A DNA stretch of 64,000 bases from Bubalus kerabau. Taxonomy: Eukaryota > Chordata > Mammalia > Artiodactyla > Bovidae. The stretch lies in the NCBI RefSeq assembly GCF_029407905.1, contig NC_073643.1, positions 43,078,501 through 43,142,500 on the forward strand. The letters run 5' to 3'. Positions 1 to 10,692 of the stretch are shown in pieces. The stretch's first letter is position 1. Each line of letters begins with the position of its first letter. Both the position numbers and the translations under genes were made by a program. Below the pieces are notes generated by a model. That model ran no database searches and had not been told where the DNA came from. It saw only the letters and a list, made by a program, of their open reading frames with translations.

Positions 1-540
1 TTTAGAATTTTATAAGAGCTATTTATAAAATATGCTTGCTTACACTCTTCTGTGTTTATGGTGCTTGAATCCTCTACTTAGATATTTAATTTTATAGTGT
101 TAACGCTGTGGGAAGTGTCTCTTATTAACTGTTGATACATTAGTGATTACTCTTTTGGATTGCTTTCAGAAGAACAAAGAAAGAACTCCTTCAAAGAAAT
201 GTGATTTACAAATTAAAATAGCAATAAACAAGCTCTCCATTCACTGAGGAGTTTCTTTGGTCCCTTCCACAAGATTTGCTAATCTTTGCAATTCATGAAC
301 TTAGAGGACATTTTAGCTCTAAGTAAAAGTCCAGGAGCTAATACACTTTGACATCAGTAAGAGGCTCCATAGAAGTTTTAGCTTTATGAATTTGGGCCAG
401 CCTCTTAACCTCTATGAACATTTATTTCCTCATATTTCAAATGGGGGGAAACCCTAGCAAATATATTGAGTGATGATGAGAAGAAACCAATATGAAGATG
501 GGAATAGAATGCCCAGCCCACCACATCTTATTCCTAGGGC
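1..540. other. Mostly unique AT-rich DNA
   Basis: Apart from the probable MIR core near 395-450, nothing gene-like is visible. There are no splice-framed open reading frames and no CpG clustering. Confidence 0.5.
340..520 (+). repeat. MIR SINE fragment (probable)
   Basis: The stretch around 395-450 reads like the conserved MIR core: a 'tgggcca...cctcttaacctct' block, then 'tttcctcat' and 'caaatgggg'. It is strongly diverged and its edges are approximate. Confidence 0.5.
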
Positions 541-559
541 CTTATACATGTTTCTTTCT

Positions 560-1096
560 TTTTTTATTACTTACTTACTTACTTAATTTTTGGCTGTGCT
601 GGGTCTTCATTGCTTTGTGTGGGCTTTCTTTAGTGACATGATCAGATCAGATCAGATCAGTCGCTCAGTTGTGTCCAACTCTTTGTGACCCCATGAATTG
701 CAGCACGCCAGGCCTCCCTGTCCATCACCAACTCCCGGAGTTCACTGAGACTCACGTCCATCGAGTCAGTGATGCCATCCAGCCATCTCATCCTCTGTCG
801 TCCCCTTCTCCTCTTGCCCCCAACCCCTCCCAGCATCAGAGTCTTTTCCAATGAGGGGCTATTCTCCAGTCGTGGTGTGCGGGCTTCTCACTGCGGTGGC
901 TTCTCTTGTTGCAGAGCACAGGCCTAGGGCACGTGGACTCAGGAGTTGCATCTCTAGGGCTCTAGTGCAGGCTTAGTGGTTGGGCACACAGGCTTAGTTA
1001 CTCTAAGACATGTGTGATCGTCCCAGACCGGGGATCAAACCCGTGTCCCCTGCATTCGCAGGCATACTCTTAACCCTTGGACCACCAGGGAAGTCC
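560..1096 (-). repeat. CHR-type (tRNA-Glu) SINE, split by a BovB insertion
   Basis: The SINE reads on the minus strand. Its tRNA-derived head is at the right end (B-box-like 'gggatcaaacccgtgtc', head end 'ccaccagggaagtcc'), and its tail is the ATTACTTACTTACTT tract at the left. The body has the 'ggctgtgctgggtcttcattgc' block typical of the cetartiodactyl CHR family. The copy is interrupted at about 641-854 by a BovB tail, so the SINE halves are 560-640 and 855-1096. Confidence 0.8.
641..854 (-). mobile_element. BovB LINE 3' fragment with (GATCA)n tail, nested in a SINE
   Basis: This is the 3' end of BovB on the minus strand. It starts at an (ATCAG)n tail at 641-660 and is truncated near 'cagagtcttttccaatga'. 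ATGA occurs at 638-641 and again at 851-854 and may be a short target duplication. The copy closely resembles the BovB tail at 51583-51795, including the GATCA rather than GAACT tail. It must be younger than the CHR SINE it interrupts. Open frames across it on both strands are fragments of LINE sequence. Confidence 0.85.
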
Positions 1097-2460
1097 ACGT
1101 TTTTGTTCTTTTTAATCTTACTCTCAGCTTTCTTGTCCTTAAGACAGGCTAAGGTGTCACTTTATGAGGCTGTTTGTGGTATACAGGTTGTTTGCAGCCC
1201 TGTCTAGTTCATTTATTCATACAGTAAATTCTCTCACTATTAATTACTGCCTTTTAGCTTACATTCTTGGGGGAAAAAAACCACTTTGTTCTGATCATAT
1301 CACTTGCCTAGTTTGAATATCTAGTTTGAACTTACAAAATTGACCACTTGAACATTCAGACATCTGCCTTATTACTCGGGGTATGGAATCTCAGCCCTGA
1401 TAACTTTCAACCTCTGCTGTATCCCTTGCTGGTAATGAGTAAGCTGTGCTCCTGAACCAACAGTGTTCTTCACCACGGCTTAAAGTAGGCTTCAATAGGA
1501 CAGAAACCTGTCTGCCCCCTCTGCTGGCTCAGTAGGTCAGATGTGAGACCCAGGGCACTGCATTTTAACAGACACGGTCAGTGATGTTCATGTACAGATC
1601 TCTCCAGTGCAGAGCCACTTAGCAAAGAAGTTATGGGATGTGGAGGGGTGTCCATATAGCAGCTTGCTTTCCAATCCAGAAGAATTCCTCATATTTGGTG
1701 TGCAGAGAAAGGAGAAACCAACATCTTAAAAATCAAAATGATTCTTACTTGACTGGTATTTATTATTTTCATCTGGAAAGAAATTTCATGAGAGCTATAA
1801 TTTGCCAGAGAACTTTTATAATTTGATTAAAGCCAAGAGGAAAATCACCTTGCCTATGTTTATATTAATGTGTGTGTCTACTGCTGAAGAATTAGTATCT
1901 TCAGGACGCAATCACTTTTATCTTCTGCAGTTGCCTTACAATTTGCATCTCTGCTCTGAAAATGAACCCAGTTTGCCTGAATTTGGTAAATCGAAATTCA
2001 GTTTGGTGTTCACGGGATGGGTTGGGTGTACAGGTGGGAGTGGACACCTCCAATCCCATCCTTCCCCTTCACTTTCCTTCCCTGCCTGGTGATTTGGAGG
2101 CAAAAGCCCTCATCCCTGGCTTTCTGGGCAGGAGAAGGGAAATGAGCCTGTCTTTCTCCTGTGGCAAAGTTTCTTCCTTCTTTCTTCTTCTAAACCCTTA
2201 AGCCCTCTTCTAAGTGAGTATCAAATCACTGAGTTTTTCCATTTCTACTTAGTTAATCTTGAATCGCATGATGCCATTTGGGTCAAAGCACTGAAAGGAA
2301 AATTAACCAAACTCTCTAGTCTTCTTCCATTTCTATTTGTTAATTTCCCCCCTGTTCTCTTAAACTCAAGGGCAGCTTAGGTGGATCGGAGGGGAATGCT
2401 GCAGATGGAGTGAGGGTGGAAGGGAAATGTCACCAGGACTACACTCCTGATGAAGAGGGA
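1097..2460. other. Unique sequence with a possible MER5-like remnant
   Basis: At about 1500-1600 there is a possible hAT MER5-type remnant: 'ctcagtaggtc', then 'gcattttaaca', then 'gtgatgttcatg'. This is weak. The rest, 1600-2460, shows no repeat I recognise and no coding signature. A short pyrimidine tract lies near 2160-2200. Confidence 0.4.
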
Positions 2461-2461
2461 G

Positions 2462-2698
2462 GACTCTGCAGCCAGATGGCCTGGTTTCCTTCCCAGACCT
2501 AACACCTATCATTTCTATGACTCTTGCAAAAGTCAACCTTTTTTTAGCCTCATCTATTTATAAGGTTATAAAATGAGGGTCTTAATAGTATCCTGCCTCA
2601 TAGGGGTGTTGTGAAGATCAAACATTACAATACATGTAAATGTCTTTGACATAGCACTTGACACACAGGAAAGTCTCAATAAATATTTGCTATTAGTT
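2462..2698 (+). repeat. MIR SINE
   Basis: A near full-length MIR. It shows the 'ctctgcagccagatggcctgg' head, a decayed tRNA-related and core region, 'tgcctcataggggtgttgtgaagat' and the terminal 'tctcaataaatatttgctatta'. The order of blocks fits the plus strand. Confidence 0.8.
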
Positions 2699-2699
2699 T

Positions 2700-2885
2700 A
2701 TAATTTTCACTTAATCCTCATGAATCTAAAAATAGGGCATTGATATTTTATAGTTAGACTAAGGTTTATGGAGGCAGTCACTTAACAACAATGATAAGAA
2801 CAACAACACAAGTTACAAATAGGAGAGTTGGGATTCAAACCCAGGCTTGTCTGAAAGCCTGATTTTCCATTATATCATCTGAGCT
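2700..2885 (-). repeat. MIR SINE, opposite orientation
   Basis: The blocks run in reverse order: 'ttaatcctcatgaatc', a 'cacttaacaa' remnant, 'ggattcaaacccaggc' and 'cattatatcatc'. This is a minus-strand MIR directly abutting the plus-strand MIR at 2462-2698, so the two form an ancient inverted pair. Confidence 0.65.
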
Positions 2886-2910
2886 GATCCTCAGAACACC
2901 TTGTACTCAG

Positions 2911-3224
2911 TTGCTGTTGTTCAGTTGCTCAGTTGTGTCCGACTCTTTGCGACCTCATGGACTGTAGCCCGCCAGGCTTCCCTGTCCTTCACTGTCTCCC
3001 AGAGTTTGCTCAAACTCATGTCCATTGAGTTGATGATGTCATCCAACCAGTTCATCTTCTGTTGCCCCCTTGTCCTCATGCCCTCAATCTTTCCCAGCAT
3101 CAGGGTCTTTTCAAATGAGTTGGTTCTTCACATCAGGTAGCCAGAGTATTGGAGCTTCAGCTTCAGCCATCAGTCCTTCCAGTGAATTTTCAGGGTTGAT
3201 TTCCTTTAGGATTGACTGCTTTGC
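2911..3224 (-). mobile_element. BovB LINE 3' fragment
   Basis: A minus-strand BovB tail. It begins near the 'gttgctgttgttcagttgctcag' end, runs through 'gtgtccgactctttgcgacc' and 'caatctttcccagcatcagggtc', and stops in 'gatttcctttaggattgactg'. It is 5'-truncated. Two open frames lie on it and neither corresponds to a known protein. Confidence 0.85.
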
Positions 3225-4611
3225 ACTCTGTAAGCATAGCCAAAGATACATAAGGAGGTGTTTTGTAAATATTTTGTCTCCCTCAACACAGATTGATCTG
3301 CATTATTTTTCTCTGCTTAGAATAAAGTGACTTCCATCTAAAACTACTCAGGGGACTCTCTCTGTAATTTTATTATACAGGTGAAGGTTAACTAACCTAA
3401 ATGCTACCTTATTGCTGGATGCCAATTTACAGCAGAATTATATGTTTTAGATGTTTAATTTTTCATTAGTGCTACCAAACAAATTCCTTTAGTAATTGGA
3501 GGTCCTGACATATAGCAAAGTGGGTATTGGCTGTTAAATTTATTTGGGGATCTGTGACACAAAAATGTGGCAAATATTTTTATGCTTTTTTAATGTCAGT
3601 GTTTTACAGGTTTCGGTGGACTATCTTTTCCACCTGATGCTCAGAGTTTGGGGGTTTATTTTACTCACTGTGAAATCAAATATATTGTGAAAGGCAAAGT
3701 GCTTTATAGACCTTAAAGTGCTACGTAAATGTAAGGCATTATTATTCAGACTCACCTTCTTCCCTCTGTTGATGCAGTTGGGCACTTATTCTGTGTCATT
3801 TTGCTGTGAAATACTGGGTGCTAAGTACTAATAATCACTGAAGATACTGTTCTCTCACTATTTTGCTGTGTATGTTTCAGGTCTAGGACAATGTGCATAA
3901 AATTCTCTAACTCCATGTAACCACTTCATTTTAAATTTAAAGTTTTAAACCTGTGACATCTACATAACTGGCTTGGGTAAAATGTTTATTTTGTTTTTTA
4001 AAAAAAAATGAGTAGTTAAAACTTGTTCCGATGAATCCTCTGACAAGGATTGAATAGTTTGGACTAAATATGAGTGGTCAGTTCAGTCTTCTCAGATGAT
4101 TAATTTGTTACAGGCCACATTACACACCTTAGATACAGAACAGGGAGTGAAAGCCCCTAAAATAATGGGTGCTTTGGTTGAAACTGGACATTTCAGCTCA
4201 ACCAGATCCAGACAAAACTGAAAACATTTGTTTCAGTACTCAGTAAAAATAATAAAATATAAAAGGAGACATCTGTTTGAGTGTAAAGTGTGTGGATCTA
4301 TATATTGCTTAGTGAAAGAGGCAGCACTGTGTTGAGATGCCCCTGGTTTCAGGGCCAGGCGGAAGGGGCACCCTGGGTTGTCCAGAGTGCAGGGACCTTT
4401 CACCGCCTACCTAATATGGTCCTGGTTTTCCATTATATTATTTATATTTTATGAAGAAATATAGGAAATTATCTCTATAATTTTTTATTTCACAGGCATC
4501 CCATCAGAAGAATTTTCCATTGGGACATGATTCTGCTCATCCATTCTTTCTTCTGTCTTTATCTTAAGCACATAACTAGTGCTCAGACTTCCTATGTTCA
4601 AATCTCTAATT
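3225..4611. other. Unique sequence with one ancient SINE-like tail
   Basis: At about 3688-3745, 'gtgctttatagaccttaaagtgctacgtaaatgtaaggcattatt' in pieces resembles the 3' tail of core-type SINEs of the MIR group. The rest is AT-rich single-copy-looking DNA with no recognisable feature. Confidence 0.4.
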
Positions 4612-4824
4612 TTGTTGTTCAGCTGTTCAGTCATGTCTGACTCTTTGCAACCCCATGGAACACAGCACACCAGGCTTCCCTGTCCTTCACCATTTCCCAG
4701 AGTTTGCTCAAACTCATGTCCATTGAGTTGATGATGCCATGCAACCATCTCATCCTCTGTCACCTCCTTCTCCTCCTGTCCTCAATCTTTCCCAGCACCA
4801 GAGTCTTTTCCAATGAGTGGGCTC
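4612..4824 (-). mobile_element. BovB LINE 3' fragment
   Basis: A minus-strand BovB tail with 'gttgttcagctgttcagtcatg' at the left and truncation in 'gagtcttttccaatgag' at the right. It is older than the 641-854 copy, judging by CpG loss and substitutions. Confidence 0.85.
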
Positions 4825-4865
4825 TGATAATGGGGCCCCTAAAAAATGGTTTTTGAAAAGTCCCC

Positions 4866-5045
4866 AATTGATTATGATGGTTACACAGATTTATGAACTG
4901 CCATTTTATTTGTGTAGCTAAATATGTTTTGATTCTATGTGACCTAAACTTGCAATTGATTCTGGTACTTACCCAGATTTATGAACTGCTGTTTTATTTG
5001 TTTAATATTAATAGGTTTTGATTCTTGATCTAGATGACCTAGATT
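4866..5045 (+). repeat. Imperfect 88-bp tandem duplication
   Basis: Two adjacent copies (about 4866-4953 and 4954-5041) share AATTGATT, CAGATTTATGAACTG, TTTTATTTGT and GTTTTGATTCT blocks at a constant 88-bp offset. The copies have diverged by substitutions and small indels. I recognise no known transposon in the unit. Confidence 0.8.
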
Positions 5046-6371
5046 TGATTCTTATTCCCAAATTCATCCTGAATTATTCTGTTTGTCCTTTATGCCAAAG
5101 CCATTACTAAAGTAATTCTCAAGGCTTGAAAAGCAGCTGGAAGACTTAAGGGTTTGATGACCAAGCCTGGGTCAGAGGGAAGGCAGGGTAATGAATAATA
5201 GACATGGCAAGGTGCAGAGGCACATACATGGAAGAATTCAAATAATGACCTTTCTAATGACATCTGAGTGAAAAACATTGGGTTGGTGAGAATGTGTAAT
5301 GGCTGTGGGGCCACACACAGTGAGAAATTGTCCTCCAATTTATTTGTGAAGTATGTCAGTGCTGAGAAAGGATAGTTTTGAAATTTTAACCTGATGTGTC
5401 ACGAAACATCAATCCTACACCTTCAGTCTCAGAGCAAATCCTCTTGCTGGAAGAGCCACTCATCCACCAAGATGAGGGAAAGAGAGACATAAATTGCTAG
5501 AAGCCTTCTGAATCAGATTAATCCCACGCCACAGAGGGAAAGGATGAAAATGATGGTTTGCAATCCTTCTGGGCTCATTCAATATAAAGATAATTGTTTC
5601 GGCTCTTGTAATGAAAACCCACATTTCTTTCCCCTGTAGTTTTGAATACGCTTTTCTTGTTCCTGATGGTTCATGAAAAATAAACATGAAGTTGTTTAGG
5701 ATGTTGACCTTGCCTAAAGTGGTTTAGAAGAATAACCAACATAGAGTGAACAAAGTAAACTCACATATTCTTTTACTTTGTGGCGAAATCCATTTATCCT
5801 AATGTTCATATTCACATCTCTGCTCCCTGCCCCAGGGTCTGTGTATCAGTGTTTGGTCCCTGAAAAAAATTTTTTCTAATCATACTCTCTAGATGGGTGC
5901 CCCGAAAATCGCCCAACAGGACCTTTTATTTGTGTTTCAATTCTTCTGTTGGTTATAAATTGTATGAACTCCCAGATGTAATCCAGTTCTAGCAGGGTAA
6001 TTTTGAGGACACTGTTTAATCTTTGAAGGAATAAATGTGAGTCCAAGCTCAGCTCTTCTGTCACATGACCAGGGATGAAACTCATTCTTGAGGAAGAACC
6101 TCAGAGCAGGGGATGACTCAGAGAACCCCAGACAGGCATGTGACCTTGAAAGTCCTGTAGTATCTCTGCCTTCCCGTAAATGATCCCGCTCTGTAGCCTT
6201 TAAATCAGTCCTACATCCTTCTCTACACCTGGGAACCCAGTGTGCTCTACGGTAGCTGCTTCCAGCCTGGAACCGCTCTGCTCTGTGATTGAGGGTGAGG
6301 ATTCCCTCGCTGTCAACAGCATCCTGTTACGGCCTCCCGGGAAATGAACATCCTGCCTGCCCGTGCTTTTG
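5046..6371. other. Unique sequence, nothing recognised
   Basis: I see no convincing repeat, gene or RNA here. Several short open frames occur on the minus strand without domain-like content or splice context. Confidence 0.4.
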
Positions 6372-6456
6372 TATTGGGTTGGCCAAAATGTTCGTTCGGG
6401 GTTTGTCCATAACATCTTACAGAAAAACCTGAATGAACTTTCTGGCCAACCCAATA
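6372..6456. mobile_element. Mariner-type palindromic MITE with TA target duplication
   Basis: The 81-bp element at 6374-6454 starts TTGGGTTGGCC and ends GGCCAACCCAA. It is flanked by the TA dinucleotides at 6372-6373 and 6455-6456 expected of mariner/Tc1 transposition. The two halves are complementary over most of their length around a short 'ataacatcttacag' centre, so the transcript would fold into a pre-miRNA-like hairpin on either strand. There is no room for a transposase, so it is non-autonomous. From memory, the ruminant-expanded miR-2284/2285 microRNA families have sequence of this type. Whether this copy is expressed is unknown. Confidence 0.88.
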
Positions 6457-6464
6457 TCTAGGAT

Positions 6465-6611
6465 TCATTCTTTAATTCATTCATCCATTGCCTGCTGTGT
6501 TCCACATATTGGTACAGGTCCTGGGAGAATAAGAGGAATGAGGCATAGTCCTTGTCTGTCTTTAAGGACAGGTAAAATAGGGCTATAAGAGAGGAAGACT
6601 AAGAAGGTTGT
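6465..6611 (-). repeat. L2 LINE 3' end fragment
   Basis: The minus-strand L2 terminus is recognisable: 'attcattcatccattgcctgctgtgttcc', then 'ggtcctgggagaataagaggaatgagg' and 'agtccttgtctgtctttaaggaca'. It is interrupted on the right by the Bov-tA at 6624-6830. Confidence 0.55.
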
Positions 6612-6842
6612 AGAAGTTGTATATTGTTGTTTACTCACTAAGTCCCATCTGACTCTTTGCAACCCCATGGACTCTACTCCCCCAGGCTCCTCTCTCCATG
6701 GGATTCTCCAGGCAAGAATATTGGAGTGGGTTGCCATTTCCTTTCCGGGGGAACTTCCTAGCCCAGGGATTGAACCCATATCTCCTGCACTGCAGGAGGA
6801 TTTTTTACCACTGAGCCACCAGGGAAGCACAGAAGTTGTATA
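6612..6842 (-). repeat. Bov-tA SINE with 12-bp target duplication
   Basis: The SINE body is 6624-6830 on the minus strand, with its tRNA-Glu-derived head at the right ('ctgagccaccagggaagc') and the BovB-derived part at the left. Perfect copies of AGAAGTTGTATA flank it at 6612-6623 and 6831-6842, so both boundaries are firm. The reverse-strand open frame across it is SINE sequence. Confidence 0.95.
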
Positions 6843-6849
6843 GTTCATA

Positions 6850-7330
6850 TTAATTCCTTCTACCTGTATTGATTGAGTACCTACTATGTTTCAAGCACTT
6901 CAGGGAACTGGGATACAATGAGAGGAAAGACTGCCAAGGAAAAACTCTCACCTTATTGTCTTTCTCTACATGAAAATGAACAAGTAAAATAATTGCAGAT
7001 TTTGAGGAGTTTTAGAAAGGCTGTAAATGGTGCTGTGAAAAAGGAGAACATGGGGAGAGTGAGGGGGATGGGGGATAGGGGAATGGGCTGCTTCAGGTAG
7101 GGTGGTCAGAACAGGCCCACTGCAAAGGTGACCCATAAGCTGAGACCTGAGGAATGAGCAGAGTCCAGCCAAAGAAAGGGCCGGGGAGGGAAAAACTTCT
7201 GGGCTGAGGAAACAGCAGCAGAGATGAGCTTGGCAAAGTCAAGGAGCTTGCTGGAGCCTGGGTGGGCAGGGCTTCAGGGTGGAGAGAGAGGTGATGATGG
7301 AAGATACGTTTGAAGAGATGAGCAGAGGCA
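6850..7330 (-). repeat. L2 LINE fragment
   Basis: The copy starts with a second L2-type terminus ('gattgagtacctactatgtttcaagcactt') and continues into 'agggtggtcag', 'gctgagacctgaggaatgagca' and 'gatgagcttggcaaag', which are blocks of the L2 3' region in minus orientation. It may be a separate copy from 6465-6611 or a duplicated end. Confidence 0.6.
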
Positions 7331-7624
7331 TTGTTCTACCGGCATAAGTACAACACCACTGTAAGGAGTCGTACTTCTATTTTTAATGTACCTATTGTTT
7401 GGATTGTATTCTAAGGACAGAGGGTATTTCACTTGTGCTCAGTATGGTGTATCCTCTACAGTGATCTGGCTTTCAAGTTTCTAGGAAGTTGCATAGTTTG
7501 GTGTCATATCTCTTCTGGGCACTGCTTGTCTCCCCAGAATACCCTCCATACTCTGCTCTTTAGCAGCCAAGGAGACAGGATGCATGTGAATCCATCTCTA
7601 GCTCCAGGTGCTAACCTCATTTAG
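7331..7624. other. Unique sequence
   Basis: No recognised repeat or gene. The L2-related sequence fades out somewhere near 7330-7400. Confidence 0.35.
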
Positions 7625-7626
7625 TT

Positions 7627-7872
7627 AATCCAGAGGATGGCAAGCTTTTCCATAAAAGCCCAAATGGCAAACATTTTAGGCTTTGAGGGCTTGATGGTCA
7701 CTGTCACAATTATACGATTACCTTTAGAGCACAAAGGCAGCTATTCAAAGTATGTAAATGGATTTGTAAAAATGGGTGTGCCTGTATTCCAATCAAACTG
7801 TATTTGCAAAAGCACAGAGAGCAAGATTTGGCCCAGGGGCTGCCCATTGCTGGCTTCAGCCAACTCTTTGCC
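7627..7872 (+). repeat. hAT-Charlie-type non-autonomous DNA transposon
   Basis: The blocks 'atggcaagcttttccataaa', 'catttaggctttgagggc' (approximate), 'ccaatcaaactgtatttgcaaaa' and 'agatttggcccaggggctgcc' occur in the order expected for a common mammalian non-autonomous hAT element of about 250 bp. The inverted termini are decayed. Confidence 0.7.
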
Positions 7873-9614
7873 ACAGCGATGACTTTGATCAGCCTGACCT
7901 AAGTCACTTAGAGAGTAAGATTCCCTCGGCTTCAGAAATAGCTGTTCCCAGATCCTGAAGGATATGTGGGAAGGCATGCTTGTAAATAAGAAGGCACTGA
8001 CCCTGATGCTGCTGGCCACCATCTTAGTATTCCCAGGATTCCAACCTGCTTTAGAATGAACCAGATGCTGAGGCCCAAATGGCAGAGATGGAAAGAAGTT
8101 GGATCCTTGGTCACATGATCGGGGGTTCTGAATTAACCAGCCCTGAATCCTGTATGACATCTAGACCTTTTGGTTACATGATTTAATAAAGTCCCCATCT
8201 TGTTTCATCCAGGAAGACTTGAACTTTCTGCTACTGTCCACGAAAACCATCCTCCATTTGATCATCTCCTCTAAAATATTCAGTTATTGTTACTCCTTAG
8301 TATGCTTAACTGGCAGTTTGAGTCAACAATTTCTAAAGTGTTTCTGCAATATCTGCAATACTCATCAGATGCCAATGGGGATTGTGGAGTGAAAGTCTGC
8401 GAATCAATGGCCCTAGAAGAGCTTAACTTCCCAAAGGCTCCCTTTAGTGCATGACCACAGGGTAATTCCATTAACTTTAATGACTGGTGCTGTACAAAAT
8501 GGGTCCTGTTAGTCTATTCTTCCCCTTCTTTCTGTGTTAAATCTTCTCCTGCAGCTAATTCTTCAGGGTAAGGTATGGGCACTGATGTCATTCATTCCTT
8601 GGCCTTTATTAATATATGCAGGACTCTCTCTCAGGGAAGGAGTGCTAAGTGAGTACATTAAAAATGAATCCACTGCCCCATTTGTGGACTGTGAGAAAAC
8701 CCCAGAGTCAGGGACATCGATGGATTATTATTGATTGTTCTAAGATCCAATAAAATCATAAATATGGCTCAGAACAATGACTGTGGCCACATTAGCAAAT
8801 TATCAAATCCATAACTTGCTTCGGAGCCTGGCCTCAGAGATTTAAATAAAGTGCCAGAGGGTAGAAAGTTGTATTTTAGGGATGTGACAAACCAGGGCTA
8901 GGAGAGAGAAATTTATGATTTAATTTGCTGTGCAATCTAATTGAGAATAACTATTAGATTTTCTTTAAAGTGAACTTTGATTAGGTTTTAGGTGTCAGAA
9001 ATAAACTGGAGATAGGGGTCAGTTTACACTTTTCTGGGAGTCTGTTGGGAGGGGAAAAAGAAGGTATTCATCGCATGGAATGACTTTCCTGGGTGACCTT
9101 GCTCCTTGCCTTCTGTTCTTATTTCCTTTGTTCAAATAATTAGGTTATACCTGAGACTAGCTGGTTCTTCCCAGAGACTTGCTTTTTACTTTCTTCACCA
9201 AGTGTCAATTTTCTCCCGTTTAGAAATAAATCAATTCGAAATGAAATTACCCAGAGCGTTCATTTTTCACCATCTAGTAAATGAGTCTCTCAAAAGAACA
9301 CAAGGTCCTCCCTTTTCAGCTCTGGCTGAATAAAATCCTTCTTCTCCACGGAAACGGTGCAGAGCTGTTGTGTCTGCCTTCTCCAGGCTTTCCATCTTTG
9401 GTGGACTACGTGTGAGGCGATATTTGCTCTGTAAAAGGTGCCGTCGGCCTCTCTGTAGGGTCCCACGTTTATTTTCTGAAGATCTAACCTGAAGTTGGGC
9501 TGCCTGATTTACAGTTCTAACACATAGCATGTGGAAAAAGCTGCTGTGGTATTGTAACACCCACTAGCCATTATAGGAGTTCACTGGAAGCTCCGGCCTC
9601 AGACGGCCTCCAAT
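7873..9614. other. Unique sequence, nothing recognised
   Basis: About 1.7 kb without a repeat I can name. The part near 9330-9560 keeps several CpG dinucleotides and looks less decayed than its surroundings, but shows no exon-like frame. Confidence 0.4.
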
Positions 9615-9657
9615 CACACACACACGCACGCACGCACGCACGCACGCACGCACACAC
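9615..9657. repeat. (CACG)n/(CA)n compound microsatellite
   Basis: Tetranucleotide CACG/CGCA units fill about 9624-9651, flanked by CA dinucleotides. The tract is pure alternating pyrimidine-purine, the class that can adopt Z-DNA. Confidence 0.95.
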
Positions 9658-10464
9658 TGGTGGCTGGATTTTCAGGAATGGGTTGACTCTCTTTCAACTC
9701 ACTTCAGTTAAATGGAAAAGTGATTTGCACAAAGGTAAATGAGATTTCATGGTAATCTGTGTAGAACGGGCTGACGGACTTTTGCCGACAGTCAGCGGAA
9801 GCTTGAAAACCCAGCTGAGAAATGATAGATTACTGCTAACTGTCCTAATTATCCCTTGACACGCTGTTGAAACCTGACTAAATTTTGCTGAAACTTACAA
9901 ATAGGAAAGAAATTTAAGGTTTAATAAATTATCCATAATAGAAATGCTTAAAAGAGAGAGAGGAAAGGGAGAGAGAGCACGAGCAAGTGTCCTGGCCTAA
10001 GAGCTGCTACTGATCACCCAACAGCTTCTTGAGCCGTAGAAAGAGGCAGGAATTCGGTGAGGGAAATGTGTTAGATAAATTATAATTTTAATTGCCAACC
10101 TAATTGATGATATTTAGCATGCTTGTTAGGTTAAGGAAGACTCTGAGTCAACTCCCAAGGTCATTACGTTAATAGACCTAGTAAGCGTGTAATTTGCGAT
10201 GAGTTGATTTGTGAACATCTTTGTTCTCTGTAAACTGCCTCATCATCATACTAGCTTTAAAGGATCACGCACGGACTACATGTGTTTGTTTCTTGGTGTT
10301 TTAGTACAGTCATCTCGTACTTACCCATCTTCTCTATTTTATAGCCTTAGTTCACATAGAAGTCCATGTAAAATGCCTAGAGTGATGGCTAGCTTACTGT
10401 TTTAACAGCCATCTTATTCCAGTTTGGAGAACTCCAGTTAGAAAAGTTTACTGTAGCTGCCACA

Positions 10465-10570
10465 GCTGCTGCTGCTGCTGCTTCTCCTTCCTCTTTTTTT
10501 TAATATCCTCTTCTTCCTTTCTTCTCCCTCTTGCTCTTCCTCCTTTGCTTCCTCTTCTTTTATCTTTCTG
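10465..10570. repeat. (GCT)n followed by a polypyrimidine tract
   Basis: Six GCT-type triplets precede roughly 90 bases of nearly uninterrupted C and T on the plus strand. The low complexity is seen directly. Confidence 0.85.
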
Positions 10571-10673
10571 TGAATCAGCATGGCAAGAGCGAATGTTTAC
10601 TCTTTCATCTTTCTCTCTGGAGTCTGGGCATTCTGGATTAATTCTGTACTTTCTCTCCTTTCTTAAGAGAAAG

Positions 10674-10692
10674 AATTAATTAATTAATTAAT
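10674..10692. repeat. (AATT)n microsatellite
   Basis: Uninterrupted AATT units follow 'agagaaag' and precede 'cctattaattctg'. Confidence 0.9.

Noticed and set aside
6477..6848. 123-codon minus-strand open frame
   Set aside because: It spans the Bov-tA at 6624-6830 and L2 flanks. There is no host coding content.
7741..8160. 139-codon minus-strand open frame
   Set aside because: Its C-terminal half is antisense to the hAT element at 7627-7872. The rest has no family resemblance.
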